Source: Brevibacillus laterosporus
GTDB taxonomy: Bacteria > Bacillota > Bacilli > Brevibacillales > Brevibacillaceae
DNA: 64,000 nt
Assembly (NCBI RefSeq): GCF_030489605.1
Contig: NZ_JAUKFY010000003.1
Coordinates: 124,001-188,000, forward strand
Direction of reading: 5' to 3'
The position numbers and the translations under genes are program-made. This document shows, in pieces, positions 1 through 10,163 of the stretch. Within the stretch, counting starts at the first letter, position 1. The number at the start of each line of letters is the position of its first letter. The notes under the pieces are model-generated. The model was given only the letters and a program-made list of their open reading frames with translations, was not told the DNA's origin and ran no database searches.

Positions 1-987
<987 letters not shown>

Positions 988-1098
988 AATTTGTTCACCC
1001 CTTTCCCTCAAAAAATACTTCCTTGTCAACCTTTTAAGAGCTTACTCTTTATTCTACCTCTTAACTTGTTGAAAAACAGTTAACAAATATTGAACTAA

Positions 1099-1461
1099 TT
1101 ATCTATTTTTAAGATTGTAATACACAAAAATAATCGAAAACACTTGAAATACTAGCAGTCCAATAATAACTCCCATAATTTGAAACAATTCTGGAAATCT
1201 TAGGGCTATAAAAACTGCTATAATTGTAACTGCAAACCTCTGCACCATTCCTATTCCCTTGGTTTTTCCTATATTACCAGTAATTTTCCATACTTTCAGA
1301 TAGAGGAGAAGTCCATTGATAAGACTTGCAAAGCTACCCAACAGTAATGACTGAAAAAACAATCTATAATCAGGCAGGAGAAACCATAGAACCCCGATAA
1401 GGGCGATAGACCATAAAACACAGCGGATGATATTACGTACGGCAGTATAGAATGTTTGCAT
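1099..1461 (-). CDS. atpI: ATP synthase protein I
   Basis: A 120-residue hydrophobic protein with four predicted membrane helices (MQTFYTAVRNIIRCVLWSIALIGVL and onward), placed directly before atpB as AtpI is in Bacillus. AtpI-family proteins assist c-ring assembly or ion supply to the F0 motor and are not part of the finished enzyme. I chose the ATG at 1461, preceded by AGGGAGATGTAGC, over a longer frame reaching 1572, whose extra N-terminus overlaps atpZ in another frame and lacks any hydrophobic or conserved character. Assignment rests on position and hydropathy more than on a diagnostic motif. Confidence 0.85.
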   Translation of the reverse strand: MQTFYTAVRNIIRCVLWSIALIGVLWFLLPDYRLFFQSLLLGSFASLINGLLLYLKVWKITGNIGKTKGIGMVQRFAVTIIAVFIALRFPELFQIMGVIIGLLVFQVFSIIFVYYNLKNR

Positions 1462-1472
1462 GCTACATCTCC

Positions 1473-1685
1473 CTACAGATAAGGACGTATCATTCGGTAT
1501 ACGCTTACAATACCCACGCCCAACCCTAGAAACAGCCCGACAATCATGAGCCAAGGAGCTGTATGTAACCATTCATCTAAATACTTTCCAAATAAGACTC
1601 CGGCTATGATACATATTGCTAAATCTGCTCCAATCATACTTACTAATCCGATAGCTTTCCATGGGTTATTTACCTTTTTTGACAA
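1473..1685 (-). CDS. atpZ: AtpZ/AtpI-family small membrane protein
   Basis: A 70-residue protein with two predicted helices: NNPWKAIGLVSMIGADLAICIIAGVLFGKYLDEW and PWLMIVGLFLGLGVGIVSVYRMI. The GxxxGxxLD pattern after helix one and the short loop are typical of the AtpZ family, thought to form a cation channel or assembly partner of F1F0. The start is set at the TTG at 1685, preceded by AAGGGAGAAGCGAAC. It is the first gene of the atp operon, 11 bp ahead of atpI, with a promoter about 50 bp upstream. Confidence 0.85.
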   Translation of the reverse strand: MSKKVNNPWKAIGLVSMIGADLAICIIAGVLFGKYLDEWLHTAPWLMIVGLFLGLGVGIVSVYRMIRPYL

Positions 1686-1737
1686 GTTCGCTTCTCCCTT
1701 CAAACCAGAAATGGAAGAGCTTGGTTGACACCTTAAC

Positions 1738-1767
1738 ATATTAACGAAGATTTATCTACATTGTCAA
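1738..1767 (-). promoter_or_regulatory. Sigma-A promoter of the atp operon
   Basis: On the minus strand TTGACA (1767-1762) is followed after 18 bp by TAATAT (1743-1738). Transcription would begin near 1731, about 45 bp before atpZ. No clear terminator separates it from the upstream thiolase gene, so readthrough into atp is possible. Confidence 0.7.
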
Positions 1768-1806
1768 CTTGTCGAACTGTAGGACACAAATCTTTCACAA
1801 ATTTGT

Positions 1807-3000
1807 CTATATTATTTTGATTATTGTTGAAATTCCTTGACCCCCACCTATGCATAAGGTAGCTAGACCATAGCGAGAATCGCTTCGTTTCAACATTTCA
1901 TGGACAAGACTAACCAGAATGCGAGCCCCGCTTGCTCCAATTGGATGACCAAGGGCAATCGCTCCTCCGTTCACATTTAGCTTCTCTCGATCAAGACCTA
2001 ATTCCTTCCCAACCGCTATTGCTTGTGCCGCAAAAGCCTCATTGGCTTCAATCAGGTCTATTTGATCTATAGAAAGTCCCGCCTTCTTTAGAGCCTTTTC
2101 TGTAGCCGGCACAGGGCCTAGTCCCATTACTTGCGGATTGACACCAGCGCTTGCATTGGCAACTATTGTAGCTAAAGGCTTAATCCCCAGATCTTCTGCC
2201 TTTGCATAAGACATTAAAACTAGTGCTGCTGCCCCATCATTAATTCCCGAGGCATTTCCTGCTGTGACGCTTCCGTCCTTTTTAAAAGCAGGTCGCAGTT
2301 TGGCTAATGCATCCACCGTTGCACCTGCTCGCGGGAACTCGTCTTGCTCAAACAATATAGTCTCTCCCTTTTTTTGCGGGATAGTGACAGGGACGATCTC
2401 ATCTAAAAAACGTCCTTCTTGAATAGCTTTGTTCGCCTTTTGTTGACTCCAAGCCGCAAATTCATCCTGTTCTTCTCGGCTTATCTGATAACGTTCGCAA
2501 AGATTCTCAGCTGTTATTCCCATATGATAGTCATTGAAGGCACACCAAAGCCCATCGCGGATCATAGAGTCTACGACCTTCTGATCACCCATGCGATACC
2601 CGTCTCTGGCCCCTTCTAATAAATAAGAAGCCTGACTCATATTTTCCATACCACCTGCAACTACCACATCTGCTTCTCCAGACACGATAGCCTGATAAGC
2701 TATATGTACAGCTTTTAATCCTGACCCGCAGACTTTATTAATGGTCAATGAGGGTTTCTCCTCACCAATGCCTGCCAGCATGGCCGCCTGACGTGTTGGG
2801 TTTTGCCCGAGTCCCGCCTGTAATACGTTCCCCATCACGACCTCGTCTACATGCTGTTTATCAAGGCCTGCTTTGGCAAGTGCCGCTTCAATCACTACTG
2901 CTCCTAATCTGGTTGCGCTTACAGAAGATAACTTCCCTTGAAAACTACCGATGGCAGTGCGCACAGCACTGACAATAACTACATCGCTACCTTTCATCAT
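1807..3000 (-). CDS. Acetyl-CoA C-acetyltransferase (thiolase)
   Basis: A full-length thiolase of about 397 residues that condenses two acetyl-CoA to acetoacetyl-CoA or performs the reverse. Visible signatures are [10 protein letters not shown] (nucleophilic Cys near residue 90), [36 protein letters not shown] (catalytic His) and the C-terminal CIGGGQG with the second Cys. The start is the ATG at 3000 or 2997, with AGGAG 5-8 bases upstream; a GTG at 3006 overlaps that site and was rejected. It lies alone immediately before the atp operon. A second thiolase occurs at 37278-38465, so the two probably serve different acyl-CoA routes. Confidence 0.93.
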   Translation of the reverse strand: MMKGSDVVIVSAVRTAIGSFQGKLSSVSATRLGAVVIEAALAKAGLDKQHVDEVVMGNVLQAGLGQNPTRQAAMLAGIGEEKPSLTINKVCGSGLKAVHIAYQAIVSGEADVVVAGGMENMSQASYLLEGARDGYRMGDQKVVDSMIRDGLWCAFNDYHMGITAENLCERYQISREEQDEFAAWSQQKANKAIQEGRFLDEIVPVTIPQKKGETILFEQDEFPRAGATVDALAKLRPAFKKDGSVTAGNASGINDGAAALVLMSYAKAEDLGIKPLATIVANASAGVNPQVMGLGPVPATEKALKKAGLSIDQIDLIEANEAFAAQAIAVGKELGLDREKLNVNGGAIALGHPIGASGARILVSLVHEMLKRSDSRYGLATLCIGGGQGISTIIKII

Positions 3001-3071
3001 ATCCACTCCTTAAAAACATCAGATCGTAAGCTTTAGTTAGTTAATTTTGCCACTTGTGAATCTTCAGTCTT

Positions 3072-3091
3072 TTACTAACAATAATTAGTAA
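3072..3091. repeat. Inverted repeat upstream of the thiolase gene
   Basis: TTACTAA (3072-3078) and TTAGTAA (3085-3091) are perfect 7-bp arms around a 6-bp spacer, about 75 bp before the thiolase start. It has no terminator-like tail and could be a regulator-binding site. No regulator can be named. Confidence 0.45.
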
Positions 3092-3232
3092 CTAAGCTAT
3101 ATATTACCATATTTTTAAGGAGACAGATATCCCTTAGATCATCCTATTTATAAGTTTCCCATTATTACTATAGTAGAAATAGCCAGAAAGTAAACAGGTA
3201 ATTTTCGGAATTAAATCGCATATTACAGTTTA

Positions 3233-3268
3233 ATAGAAAAAGCCGTCTTTGCATAGCAATAGACGGCT
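3233..3268 (-). terminator. Intrinsic terminator of the SLH glycosidase gene
   Basis: On the minus strand an 8-bp stem AGCCGTCT/AGACGGCT (3268-3241) with a 12-base loop is followed by TTTTTC. It lies 12 bp after the stop codon of the gene ending at 3280. Confidence 0.85.
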
Positions 3269-3279
3269 AAGCCCTCCCT

Positions 3280-6012
3280 TTATCGTTGAATTAAACGATA
3301 CAAGGCGGCAACACAAACAGCGCGTGTGGTCGGGCTGTCAGGTTTAAAATTTCCTTGAATTGGATCAATTAATCCTAGTCCTACTATATTGGAAACAGAG
3401 GTTGATGCCCACGAAGCAATTTGCTTTTGGTCCTTGAGTTTCACTTTCGGAGTAGCTGGCTGTTGCAGGATTCGATCCAGTATGATAGCTGCTTCTGCTC
3501 GTGTAACAGGCTGATTTGGACGGAAAGTATTGTCCTTATACCCTTTCACCAATTCCATGGACACCGCTACCTGTACCGCACCTTGCGCATATGAAGGCAC
3601 CTGATCTTTGAAGTTCAATTTAGGTTGTTTTGGCAGATCCCAATTAAATACTCTGGCTAATAGCGCAACATATTGAGCGCGTGTTAATGGGACGTCTGGG
3701 CCAAATTTGTTAGCAGACAGCCCTTTTACAAACTCCTGTTCCGCCATATAAAGAATCTCTTTTTTATATGGATGGTTGGCAATATCGCTAAACTGTTGAC
3801 CGTATGGTACCAACAGTGTCGCATCATCCATATAGATGCTTCCTTTTTCCGGACGCGATTCAGAGCCTTCAGGCAAATTAGCAATATAGATACTCTTCAG
3901 TTGTAGAGGATAAGCCGCATTCGATGGGAAGTAGCCTCTAAGCTGTTTCCAACCAGTCCAGTCTATCTCCTTGGCAAGATCAACATAATGGGTTTTACCC
4001 TTGCTATCTATTACTTCAGCGCGAAGCCAGTGATTACTGTTATCCCCATAAACCCACAACCCCATACCAATAGGCTGTCCCGGTATTGCTATAGGAGCTG
4101 CCCCCATTTTTCCATAGGCGAAACGGGTATTGGCAGATGATGCTCCGCTGAAATCATATGTTAATTTAGCAGATTTACCAGAGTTATGCACTTGTTCACT
4201 TTGGAGCAAGAAGGAGCCCTTTGAAGTTAACCCTTCTGGATTTCCTGCAAACGAAATGCCGGCAACATTATCAAAATTGATCCATTGCTGCTCTGTAGCT
4301 CCTACTGTAATCGGCACCGTAGTTGCTTTACCGTCATAAGATACAGTCAAGGTAGCTTGCCCTGTTTGTTCTCCAGCAACCAACTGCATTTGTTCATTAA
4401 TGTGTACAAGCTCATTGCTTACAGTGGTTGTAACAGATAATGGCGTTGCTGGGACCAACTGTCCTTTTTTCGTTTTGATTTTAATATCGAGTGGCAATGT
4501 TTGACCCGGCATTACGGTAAGCGGAGATGGCGAGACCATCACTTGCTCTACCTCAGCACCGCTAACGACATGAATGTTTTTCTTCGTCTGAATTCCATTG
4601 ACACTAGCAGTAACGACAGAAGTACCTGATTGACGAGCGATAAACGAGCTTCCTTCAAATGATCCAGAATCCCCCTCTACTCCCCACGAAATCTGGTTAG
4701 CATCAATCTTATAAGGCAAATAGTGGTTATCATATGCTTTGGTTCCAAATTGGATAGCCTGTCCAATTAGCGTTTCAGTAGGGCCCGTTAATTGGAACCC
4801 AGCCAAATCTCCGGCAGGTGCCGTATTAAATACACCTAATCCCGTTGGAACACGACGTTCTACTCCCTGCATAGGGCGATTGGCCAATTTGGCTTCTGTT
4901 TCCCCTAACATGCGAACGGCTAATGTTTGTGAACCACCGCCATCAAAATTGGCCGCCATATAAGAGCCAGCTTCAACCATGATCTGAGCAAATTCGGCCA
5001 ATGTTACCCCACGGCTGGCACTGCCTTGCTCGACACTTACAATGTAGAGTGTCTTTCCGTCCTTAGAGACTCCGACACCAGTCCGGGCTGTTTTCCCCAT
5101 AACTGCTTTGTCAGCGGAAATATTAGCTACTTTTCCCTGATTAACTAGCAAAGCATGACCCCCCACTGCTTGGGCCCACTCTTTTGAATTAGGAGTAGTT
5201 TGTGAATCTACAGTCACAGAAGAGCCTACAGGAAACTCTTGTTGTAAAAATTGAGCGGCTGTCCCGTGTCCCCATAAAACAAAGCCATCTGCAGGAATTG
5301 CCGCTCCTGGCTGATCCACTCGCACCTCAGCAGCTATGCCATTGCGAAAGACTACCTCGACCACGCCTTTATAGCCTTTAATTGTTCCTAGACTGGTCTT
5401 CCCAAAGGCTGGTGTATACATATTAAGCTGATTCTCATGACTTTTGCCTGCTGAAGAAGAGTATTCTTCCTTATTAATTCCGCGCAGGCTCATGTTTTTA
5501 CCGTTTTGTGAGGTTACATGTCCCGTAAACCCAAATCGCTCAATAGCCGCTGTCTTATCGGCTGTGATCCCTAAGCTGTAGTAATACGGTAAATGTCCCA
5601 TCGAAGAAATCGTTTGTCCATCTTTTACAACAATTCCGAATGGTGCGCCGCGCAGAGACATATTGAAAAAGTCAGCATTTACACCAACAATTGCTCCTGC
5701 TTCATTTGTCATTTTCGTAATGCTTTGTTTTTCCGTTACATGTCCATTTGTCCCGTAAATGGGCTTCACTTCTACGTATTCATTATTCAGATCAACTTTC
5801 GTTATGTAGATTTTGCTTTTCTGGTTTCCATAAACCTTTTCATAATGCGTTAAGATTGTACCTTCCCCAATTGGCGTTTGCCAAACCATTGTTAACGGTC
5901 CTACAGTCGCAGCTTCTACTACATAAGCAGGCAGCACAACAGGAATAATTGCCCCGCATGCTACAGTTGTAGCCAGCATTAACGACAGAAACCGAGCTGG
6001 CTTCTTTTTCAT
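3280..6012 (-). CDS. Secreted phosphodiester-glycosidase (NAGPA) protein with SLH anchor
   Basis: A 910-residue exported protein. Residues 1-35 are a signal peptide (MKKKPARFLSLMLATT, cleavage near VEA-A). Residues about 60-395 match the NAGPA/DUF2233 fold, with VNADFFNMS near 112, GVSKDGKTLYIVSVEQG and NFDGGGSQTLAV; this family cleaves phosphodiester-linked sugars, as in wall-polymer or exopolysaccharide turnover. Two Ig-like segments (about 410-570) and a carbohydrate-binding-like beta-sandwich (about 575-735) follow. The last 170 residues hold three SLH repeats (for example VKGYKDNTFRPNQPVTRAEAA) that tether the protein to pyruvylated wall polymer. GAGAGGGG precedes the ATG. It is a single-gene unit with an ECF-like promoter and its own terminator. 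The exact substrate is unknown. Confidence 0.88.
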   Translation of the reverse strand: MKKKPARFLSLMLATTVACGAIIPVVLPAYVVEAATVGPLTMVWQTPIGEGTILTHYEKVYGNQKSKIYITKVDLNNEYVEVKPIYGTNGHVTEKQSITKMTNEAGAIVGVNADFFNMSLRGAPFGIVVKDGQTISSMGHLPYYYSLGITADKTAAIERFGFTGHVTSQNGKNMSLRGINKEEYSSSAGKSHENQLNMYTPAFGKTSLGTIKGYKGVVEVVFRNGIAAEVRVDQPGAAIPADGFVLWGHGTAAQFLQQEFPVGSSVTVDSQTTPNSKEWAQAVGGHALLVNQGKVANISADKAVMGKTARTGVGVSKDGKTLYIVSVEQGSASRGVTLAEFAQIMVEAGSYMAANFDGGGSQTLAVRMLGETEAKLANRPMQGVERRVPTGLGVFNTAPAGDLAGFQLTGPTETLIGQAIQFGTKAYDNHYLPYKIDANQISWGVEGDSGSFEGSSFIARQSGTSVVTASVNGIQTKKNIHVVSGAEVEQVMVSPSPLTVMPGQTLPLDIKIKTKKGQLVPATPLSVTTTVSNELVHINEQMQLVAGEQTGQATLTVSYDGKATTVPITVGATEQQWINFDNVAGISFAGNPEGLTSKGSFLLQSEQVHNSGKSAKLTYDFSGASSANTRFAYGKMGAAPIAIPGQPIGMGLWVYGDNSNHWLRAEVIDSKGKTHYVDLAKEIDWTGWKQLRGYFPSNAAYPLQLKSIYIANLPEGSESRPEKGSIYMDDATLLVPYGQQFSDIANHPYKKEILYMAEQEFVKGLSANKFGPDVPLTRAQYVALLARVFNWDLPKQPKLNFKDQVPSYAQGAVQVAVSMELVKGYKDNTFRPNQPVTRAEAAIILDRILQQPATPKVKLKDQKQIASWASTSVSNIVGLGLIDPIQGNFKPDSPTTRAVCVAALYRLIQR

Positions 6013-6075
6013 TATCGTTGAAACCCCTCTCCATTGGCTAAACTTTCTCTTTTTTCTTATCCGTTACAATGTTTA

Positions 6076-6102
6076 GACGTAGCGAATCGCCCACAAGTTT
6101 CA
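6076..6102 (-). promoter_or_regulatory. Candidate ECF sigma (SigW/X/M-type) promoter
   Basis: On the minus strand TGAAAC (6102-6097) is followed after 17 bp by CGTC (6079-6076), the bipartite pattern of cell-envelope-stress ECF sigma factors in Bacillus. Transcription would start near 6069, about 57 bp before the surface glycosidase gene. Confidence 0.55.
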
Positions 6103-6136
6103 GTTTTTTTTCGCGATTTTTATTTGCCGCAAAAGG

Positions 6137-6165
6137 AAAAGAGACGTTCAAAAAACGCCTCTTTT
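6137..6165 (-). terminator. Terminator after wecB
   Basis: On the minus strand AAAAGAGGCGTT and AACGTCTCTTTT pair around a short T-rich loop and end in a T-run, 8 bp after the wecB stop codon. Confidence 0.8.
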
Positions 6166-6172
6166 ATATGCT

Positions 6173-7339
6173 TTATTTAGATAATAACTTCTCTTGACTT
6201 GGTTGAAAAGAGACTGGACGATCTGAAATGTAGCCAAAATGGTACAGGATTGCTTTCACAATTCTTTCCGATGCCTTTCCGTCTCCATATGGGTTTGCTG
6301 CTTGGGCCATTTGTTCATATGCCGCTGGATTGGTTAACAATTCATTTGCCATCTCATATACCTGCTGCTCATCTGTGCCTGCCAATTTCAACGTACCAGC
6401 CGCGATTCCTTCTGGACGCTCTGTGGTGTCACGCAAGACAAGTACCGGTACCCCAAGAGAAGGAGCTTCTTCCTGCACTCCGCCTGAATCGGTCAGAATC
6501 AAGTGAGCATGACGAGCGAAGTTGTGGAAGTCAAATGCATCTAATGGATCAATTAAATGGATACGATCATGGTTCCCCAAGAACTCCTGTGCCACTTCCT
6601 GCACCGCTGGGTTTAGATGCACAGGGTAAACCACGGCGATCTCTTCATGCTCATCTACCAATCTGCGCACAGCTCGGAAGATGCGGCGCATTGGATCACC
6701 TAGATTTTCACGGCGATGCGCTGTCATCAATACCATCTTTTTGCCTGCTACCTTTTCTAAGACAGGATGCTGATAGTCAGACTTCACAGTTGTCTGCAAC
6801 GCATCAATCGCCGTATTCCCCGTAATATAAATGGATTGCTCTGGCTTATTCTCGCGGCGTAAATTATCTGCCGATCCTTCAGTTGGTGCAAAATGAAGAT
6901 CAGCCATAACTCCTGTCAGCTGGCGATTCATCTCTTCCGGGAATGGAGAATACTTGTCCCACGTACGAAGACCAGCTTCAACATGTCCGATCGCTACCTG
7001 ATTGTAGAAGGAAGCCAAGCTTGCAACGAAGGTTGTCGTGGTGTCGCCATGTACGAGTACGATATCTGGTTGTGCCTCTTTGATCGCTTTATCCAAGCTT
7101 TCCAATGCACGGGTGGTGATGTCGATCAAAGTCTGACGATCCTTCATAATATTTAAATCCATGTCAGGCGTGATCTGGAAAATTTCCAGAACCTGATCCA
7201 ACATTTGTCGATGTTGTGCTGTCACGCATACGATAGATTCAATCTGTTCTTTATGTTTTTTTAACTCGTGAACAAGCGGAGCCATCTTGATCGCTTCCGG
7301 TCTTGTCCCGAATACCGTCATTACTTTTATCTTTTTCAT
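6173..7339 (-). CDS. wecB: UDP-N-acetylglucosamine 2-epimerase (non-hydrolysing)
   Basis: Interconverts UDP-GlcNAc and UDP-ManNAc, which supplies ManNAc for teichoic-acid linkage units or secondary cell-wall polymer. At 388 residues it is the normal family length. Signatures are VFGTRPEAIKMAPL at the N-terminus, VHGDTTTT, HVEAGLRT, PEEMNR, TAHRRENLG, and SGGVQEEAPSLGVPVLVLRDTTERPEG near the C-terminus. The ATG is preceded by AGGGGG and lies 14 bp downstream of upp, so the two are probably cotranscribed. B. subtilis calls this gene mnaA. In an SLH-protein producer the ManNAc product likely feeds the wall polymer that anchors the surface proteins. Confidence 0.95.
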   Translation of the reverse strand: MKKIKVMTVFGTRPEAIKMAPLVHELKKHKEQIESIVCVTAQHRQMLDQVLEIFQITPDMDLNIMKDRQTLIDITTRALESLDKAIKEAQPDIVLVHGDTTTTFVASLASFYNQVAIGHVEAGLRTWDKYSPFPEEMNRQLTGVMADLHFAPTEGSADNLRRENKPEQSIYITGNTAIDALQTTVKSDYQHPVLEKVAGKKMVLMTAHRRENLGDPMRRIFRAVRRLVDEHEEIAVVYPVHLNPAVQEVAQEFLGNHDRIHLIDPLDAFDFHNFARHAHLILTDSGGVQEEAPSLGVPVLVLRDTTERPEGIAAGTLKLAGTDEQQVYEMANELLTNPAAYEQMAQAANPYGDGKASERIVKAILYHFGYISDRPVSFQPSQEKLLSK

Positions 7340-7353
7340 CAGAAAGACACCCC

Positions 7354-7983
7354 CTATTTCGTTCCGTATAAACGATCTCCGGCATCTCCTAGTCCCGGAA
7401 TAATATAGCCATGATCGTCCAGATATTCGTCTACTTTCGCTACGAAGATATCTACATCTGGATGTTCGTCTTGGATGACCTTAATTCCTTCGGGAGCAGC
7501 GATTAAACACATTAATTTGAGGTTCTTAGCACCACGTTTTTTCAGAGCTTCAATAGCAGCCACAGCCGAACCCCCTGTTGCTAGCATAGGGTCAATAACA
7601 ATCAACTCACGCTCGGCAACATCGGATGGTAATTTTACATAGTATTCTACTGGTTGCAATGTTTCCGGATCACGATACAGCCCTACATGCCCTACTTTTG
7701 CGGCAGGAATTAATTTCAGTACACCGTCAACCATGCCTAATCCAGCACGCAAAATCGGTACTAGCCCTACTTTTTTACCTGCAATTACATTGGATTTACA
7801 AGTTGCTACTGGTGTTTGGATTTCTACCTCTTCTAAAGGCATATCTCTGGTAATCTCATACGCCATAAGAGTTGCTACTTCATCTACCAACTCGCGGAAT
7901 TCTTTTGTTCCTGTATTTTTATCGCGAATAAACGTCAACTTATGCTGAATCAAAGGATGGTCAAATACATATACACGGCTCAT
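7354..7983 (-). CDS. upp: Uracil phosphoribosyltransferase
   Basis: Salvages uracil with PRPP to give UMP. The 209-residue protein begins [25 protein letters not shown] and carries [14 protein letters not shown], the PRPP-binding loop [12 protein letters not shown], and the C-terminal uracil-binding [22 protein letters not shown] lies 8 bases before the ATG. It follows the glyA terminator and has its own promoter, with wecB downstream. In B. subtilis upp also lies between atpI and glyA. Confidence 0.97.
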   Translation of the reverse strand: MSRVYVFDHPLIQHKLTFIRDKNTGTKEFRELVDEVATLMAYEITRDMPLEEVEIQTPVATCKSNVIAGKKVGLVPILRAGLGMVDGVLKLIPAAKVGHVGLYRDPETLQPVEYYVKLPSDVAERELIVIDPMLATGGSAVAAIEALKKRGAKNLKLMCLIAAPEGIKVIQDEHPDVDIFVAKVDEYLDDHGYIIPGLGDAGDRLYGTK

Positions 7984-8059
7984 GTTAGTACCTCCGTTTC
8001 ATTATTAGCAAATCCATTATGTACACGAAGCCCATGGCTCCTTGAAATAAGCTTTTCTT

Positions 8060-8088
8060 ATCATAAAGGAGCAAAGCTATCACGTCAA
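8060..8088 (-). promoter_or_regulatory. Sigma-A promoter of upp-wecB
   Basis: Minus-strand TTGACG (8088-8083), a 17-bp spacer and TATGAT (8065-8060), about 75 bp before the upp start codon. No attenuator hairpin is visible between it and upp. Confidence 0.6.
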
Positions 8089-8194
8089 TTTGCCTGAAAA
8101 TATTGACTTATATCTGATATGATTGTCGTGCGTTTGCTACTCCCCTCTAGTTTTCCCCTGCCTATATTGAAATATAAATAGGAAGAAACACACA

Positions 8195-8233
8195 GAAAAA
8201 CAGGCCCTCTCCTCGTAAGGCAGGTGGACCTGT
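8195..8233 (-). terminator. Terminator after glyA
   Basis: Minus-strand ACAGGTCC and GGGCCTGT pair (one G-U) around a GC-rich loop and run into TTTTTC, about 40 bp after the glyA stop. Confidence 0.8.
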
Positions 8234-8272
8234 TTATTATTTATGGCTGTTTAAAAATAGTTTGCTGAAAGA

Positions 8273-9523
8273 TTAGATAGTCAATCCTTCATACAGCGGG
8301 AACTTCTTGCTTAATGCGGCAACACGTTCACGAGCTTCTGCATGCTTAGCTTGATCCTCTGGATTCTTCAGGGTCAAAGCAATGATGCTCGCTACTTCCT
8401 TCATTGCCTCCTCATCGAATCCACGACTAGTGACCGCCGGCGTACCCATGCGTACACCGCTTGTTACAAACGGGCTGGCTGGATCAAATGGAATTGTATT
8501 TTTGTTTGTCGTAATACCTACTTCATCAAGAAGATGCTCTGCAACCTTACCTGTAAGCTCTAGGTTTCGTACGTCTACTAATACCAGATGATTATCCGTA
8601 CCACCAGACACTAGCTGTAATCCTTCCGCCTGCAATGCCGCAGCAAAAGCACGTGCATTGTTGACTACACGCTGAGAGTATTCTTTGAATTCTGGTTGTA
8701 GTGCTTCACCGAAGGCTACCGCCTTTGCCGCAATGATATGCATCAACGGTCCACCCTGTACCCCTGGGAATACAGATTTGTCGATTGCTTTGGCAAACTC
8801 TTCTTTGCAAAGGATTAAGCCGCCGCGTGGACCGCGCAATGTTTTATGCGTAGTGGATGTAACAAAATGAGCATGAGGGACTGGATTTTGATGTAAGCCT
8901 GCTGCGACAAGGCCCGCGATATGCGCCATATCAACCATGAGATAGGCTCCAACCTCATCCGCAATTTCACGGAACTTAGCAAAATCGATCTCACGCGGAT
9001 ATGCACTTGCACCAGCTACAATCAACTTTGGTTTGTGTTCTAATGCTTTTGCTCGAACGATGTCATAGTTAATCAAATGCGTCTCTTCATCTACACCATA
9101 TTCAACAAAATTATAGAGAGTGCCTGAGAAGTTAACGCTACTACCATGAGTTAAATGACCGCCATGGGATAAGTTCATGCCCAATACAGTATCTCCCGGC
9201 TGTAGAATGGCAAAGTAAACCGCCATGTTAGCTTGAGCGCCGGAATGCGGCTGTACGTTGGCATGTTCTGCGCCGAAAATTTCCTTGACGCGATCACGTG
9301 CGATGTTTTCTGCAATATCAACATATTCACAACCACCATAATAACGGCGACCCGGATAACCCTCTGCATACTTGTTAGTAAGTACAGTCCCCATCGCTTC
9401 CATAACGGTGCGGCTCACAAAGTTTTCTGATGCAATCAGCTCAATCTTGTCACGCTGGCGACCTAATTCCAAACGAATAGCTTCTGTAATTTGCGGATCT
9501 TTTTCTTTTAAGATATCAAACAT
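8273..9523 (-). CDS. glyA: Serine hydroxymethyltransferase
   Basis: PLP-dependent cytosolic enzyme that converts serine and tetrahydrofolate to glycine and methylene-THF. The 416-residue length is typical. Visible signatures are [49 protein letters not shown] and [15 protein letters not shown], the last containing the PLP-binding lysine. The ATG follows AGGGAGGGATAAGATT. It is the last gene of the ywlC-mntP-ywlE-rpiB-ywlG-glyA cluster and ends at a strong terminator. Confidence 0.97.
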   Translation of the reverse strand: MFDILKEKDPQITEAIRLELGRQRDKIELIASENFVSRTVMEAMGTVLTNKYAEGYPGRRYYGGCEYVDIAENIARDRVKEIFGAEHANVQPHSGAQANMAVYFAILQPGDTVLGMNLSHGGHLTHGSSVNFSGTLYNFVEYGVDEETHLINYDIVRAKALEHKPKLIVAGASAYPREIDFAKFREIADEVGAYLMVDMAHIAGLVAAGLHQNPVPHAHFVTSTTHKTLRGPRGGLILCKEEFAKAIDKSVFPGVQGGPLMHIIAAKAVAFGEALQPEFKEYSQRVVNNARAFAAALQAEGLQLVSGGTDNHLVLVDVRNLELTGKVAEHLLDEVGITTNKNTIPFDPASPFVTSGVRMGTPAVTSRGFDEEAMKEVASIIALTLKNPEDQAKHAEARERVAALSKKFPLYEGLTI

Positions 9524-9595
9524 AATCTTATCCCTCCCTGGTAATTTGCACTTCTATTTCGTTCATCATTGTATGTCAGCCCAAGTTGCTTTTCT

Positions 9596-10162
9596 CTAGG
9601 TACAAGTTAATTGATCAATACGTTCATAAACCGCTCGTGCTCCGCCAATCATCTTTGGTCGTGTATAGGCTGCTGTGAGATGAGCCTCTCCTATTTGTTT
9701 GCGATTAAGTCTGACTGGAACTACCACATGCTTCAGATGCATGCCGATGAAGGTATCTCCAATATCAAGGCCAGCATCTGCTTTTATATGCTCTACCACA
9801 ACCGGCATTTGCATTTGCTGATAGGCATAGGCTGCCATCGATCCTCCTGCACGCGGTACCGGAATAACACTTACTTCTTCAAGTCCATATTGTCTTAGAA
9901 TAGAATGCTCTACAACAAGGGCACGATTTAAATGCTCACAGCATTGAAAAGCCAACTGAAAGCCTGTTTCCTGCCGAGCTTCTTCAATTCCCTTCCAGAT
10001 AGCCCCAGCTACTTCTTCACTACCGGCTTTGCCAATATGCTGACCAATTACCTCGCTCGTACTGCAACCGATCACCAGAAGCTGGTCAGCATGCAGCTTT
10101 GCTACTTTAACTAATTCCAGCACACAGTCCCTGATCTCTTGCTTGAGACGAGCAATTTCCAC
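9596..10162 (-). CDS. ywlG: TIGR01440/UPF0340 family protein (YwlG)
   Basis: A 188-residue conserved protein of unknown biochemical role. It begins with GTG at 10162; GGGAGTGA lies inside the end of rpiB and the two genes are 1 bp apart, so translation is probably coupled. Features are VIGCSTSEVIGQHIGKAGS, FQCCEHLNRALVVE, VPRAGGSMAAYAY and DAGLDIGDTFIGMHLKHV. Position between rpiB and glyA matches B. subtilis ywlG. No catalytic role is assigned. Confidence 0.92.
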   Translation of the reverse strand: MEIARLKQEIRDCVLELVKVAKLHADQLLVIGCSTSEVIGQHIGKAGSEEVAGAIWKGIEEARQETGFQLAFQCCEHLNRALVVEHSILRQYGLEEVSVIPVPRAGGSMAAYAYQQMQMPVVVEHIKADAGLDIGDTFIGMHLKHVVVPVRLNRKQIGEAHLTAAYTRPKMIGGARAVYERIDQLTCT

Positions 10163-10163
10163 T

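Noticed and set aside
6199..6825. A 208-codon plus-strand ORF opposite wecB.
   Set aside because: It lies wholly inside the conserved wecB frame, with no family motifs and no ribosome-binding site of note.
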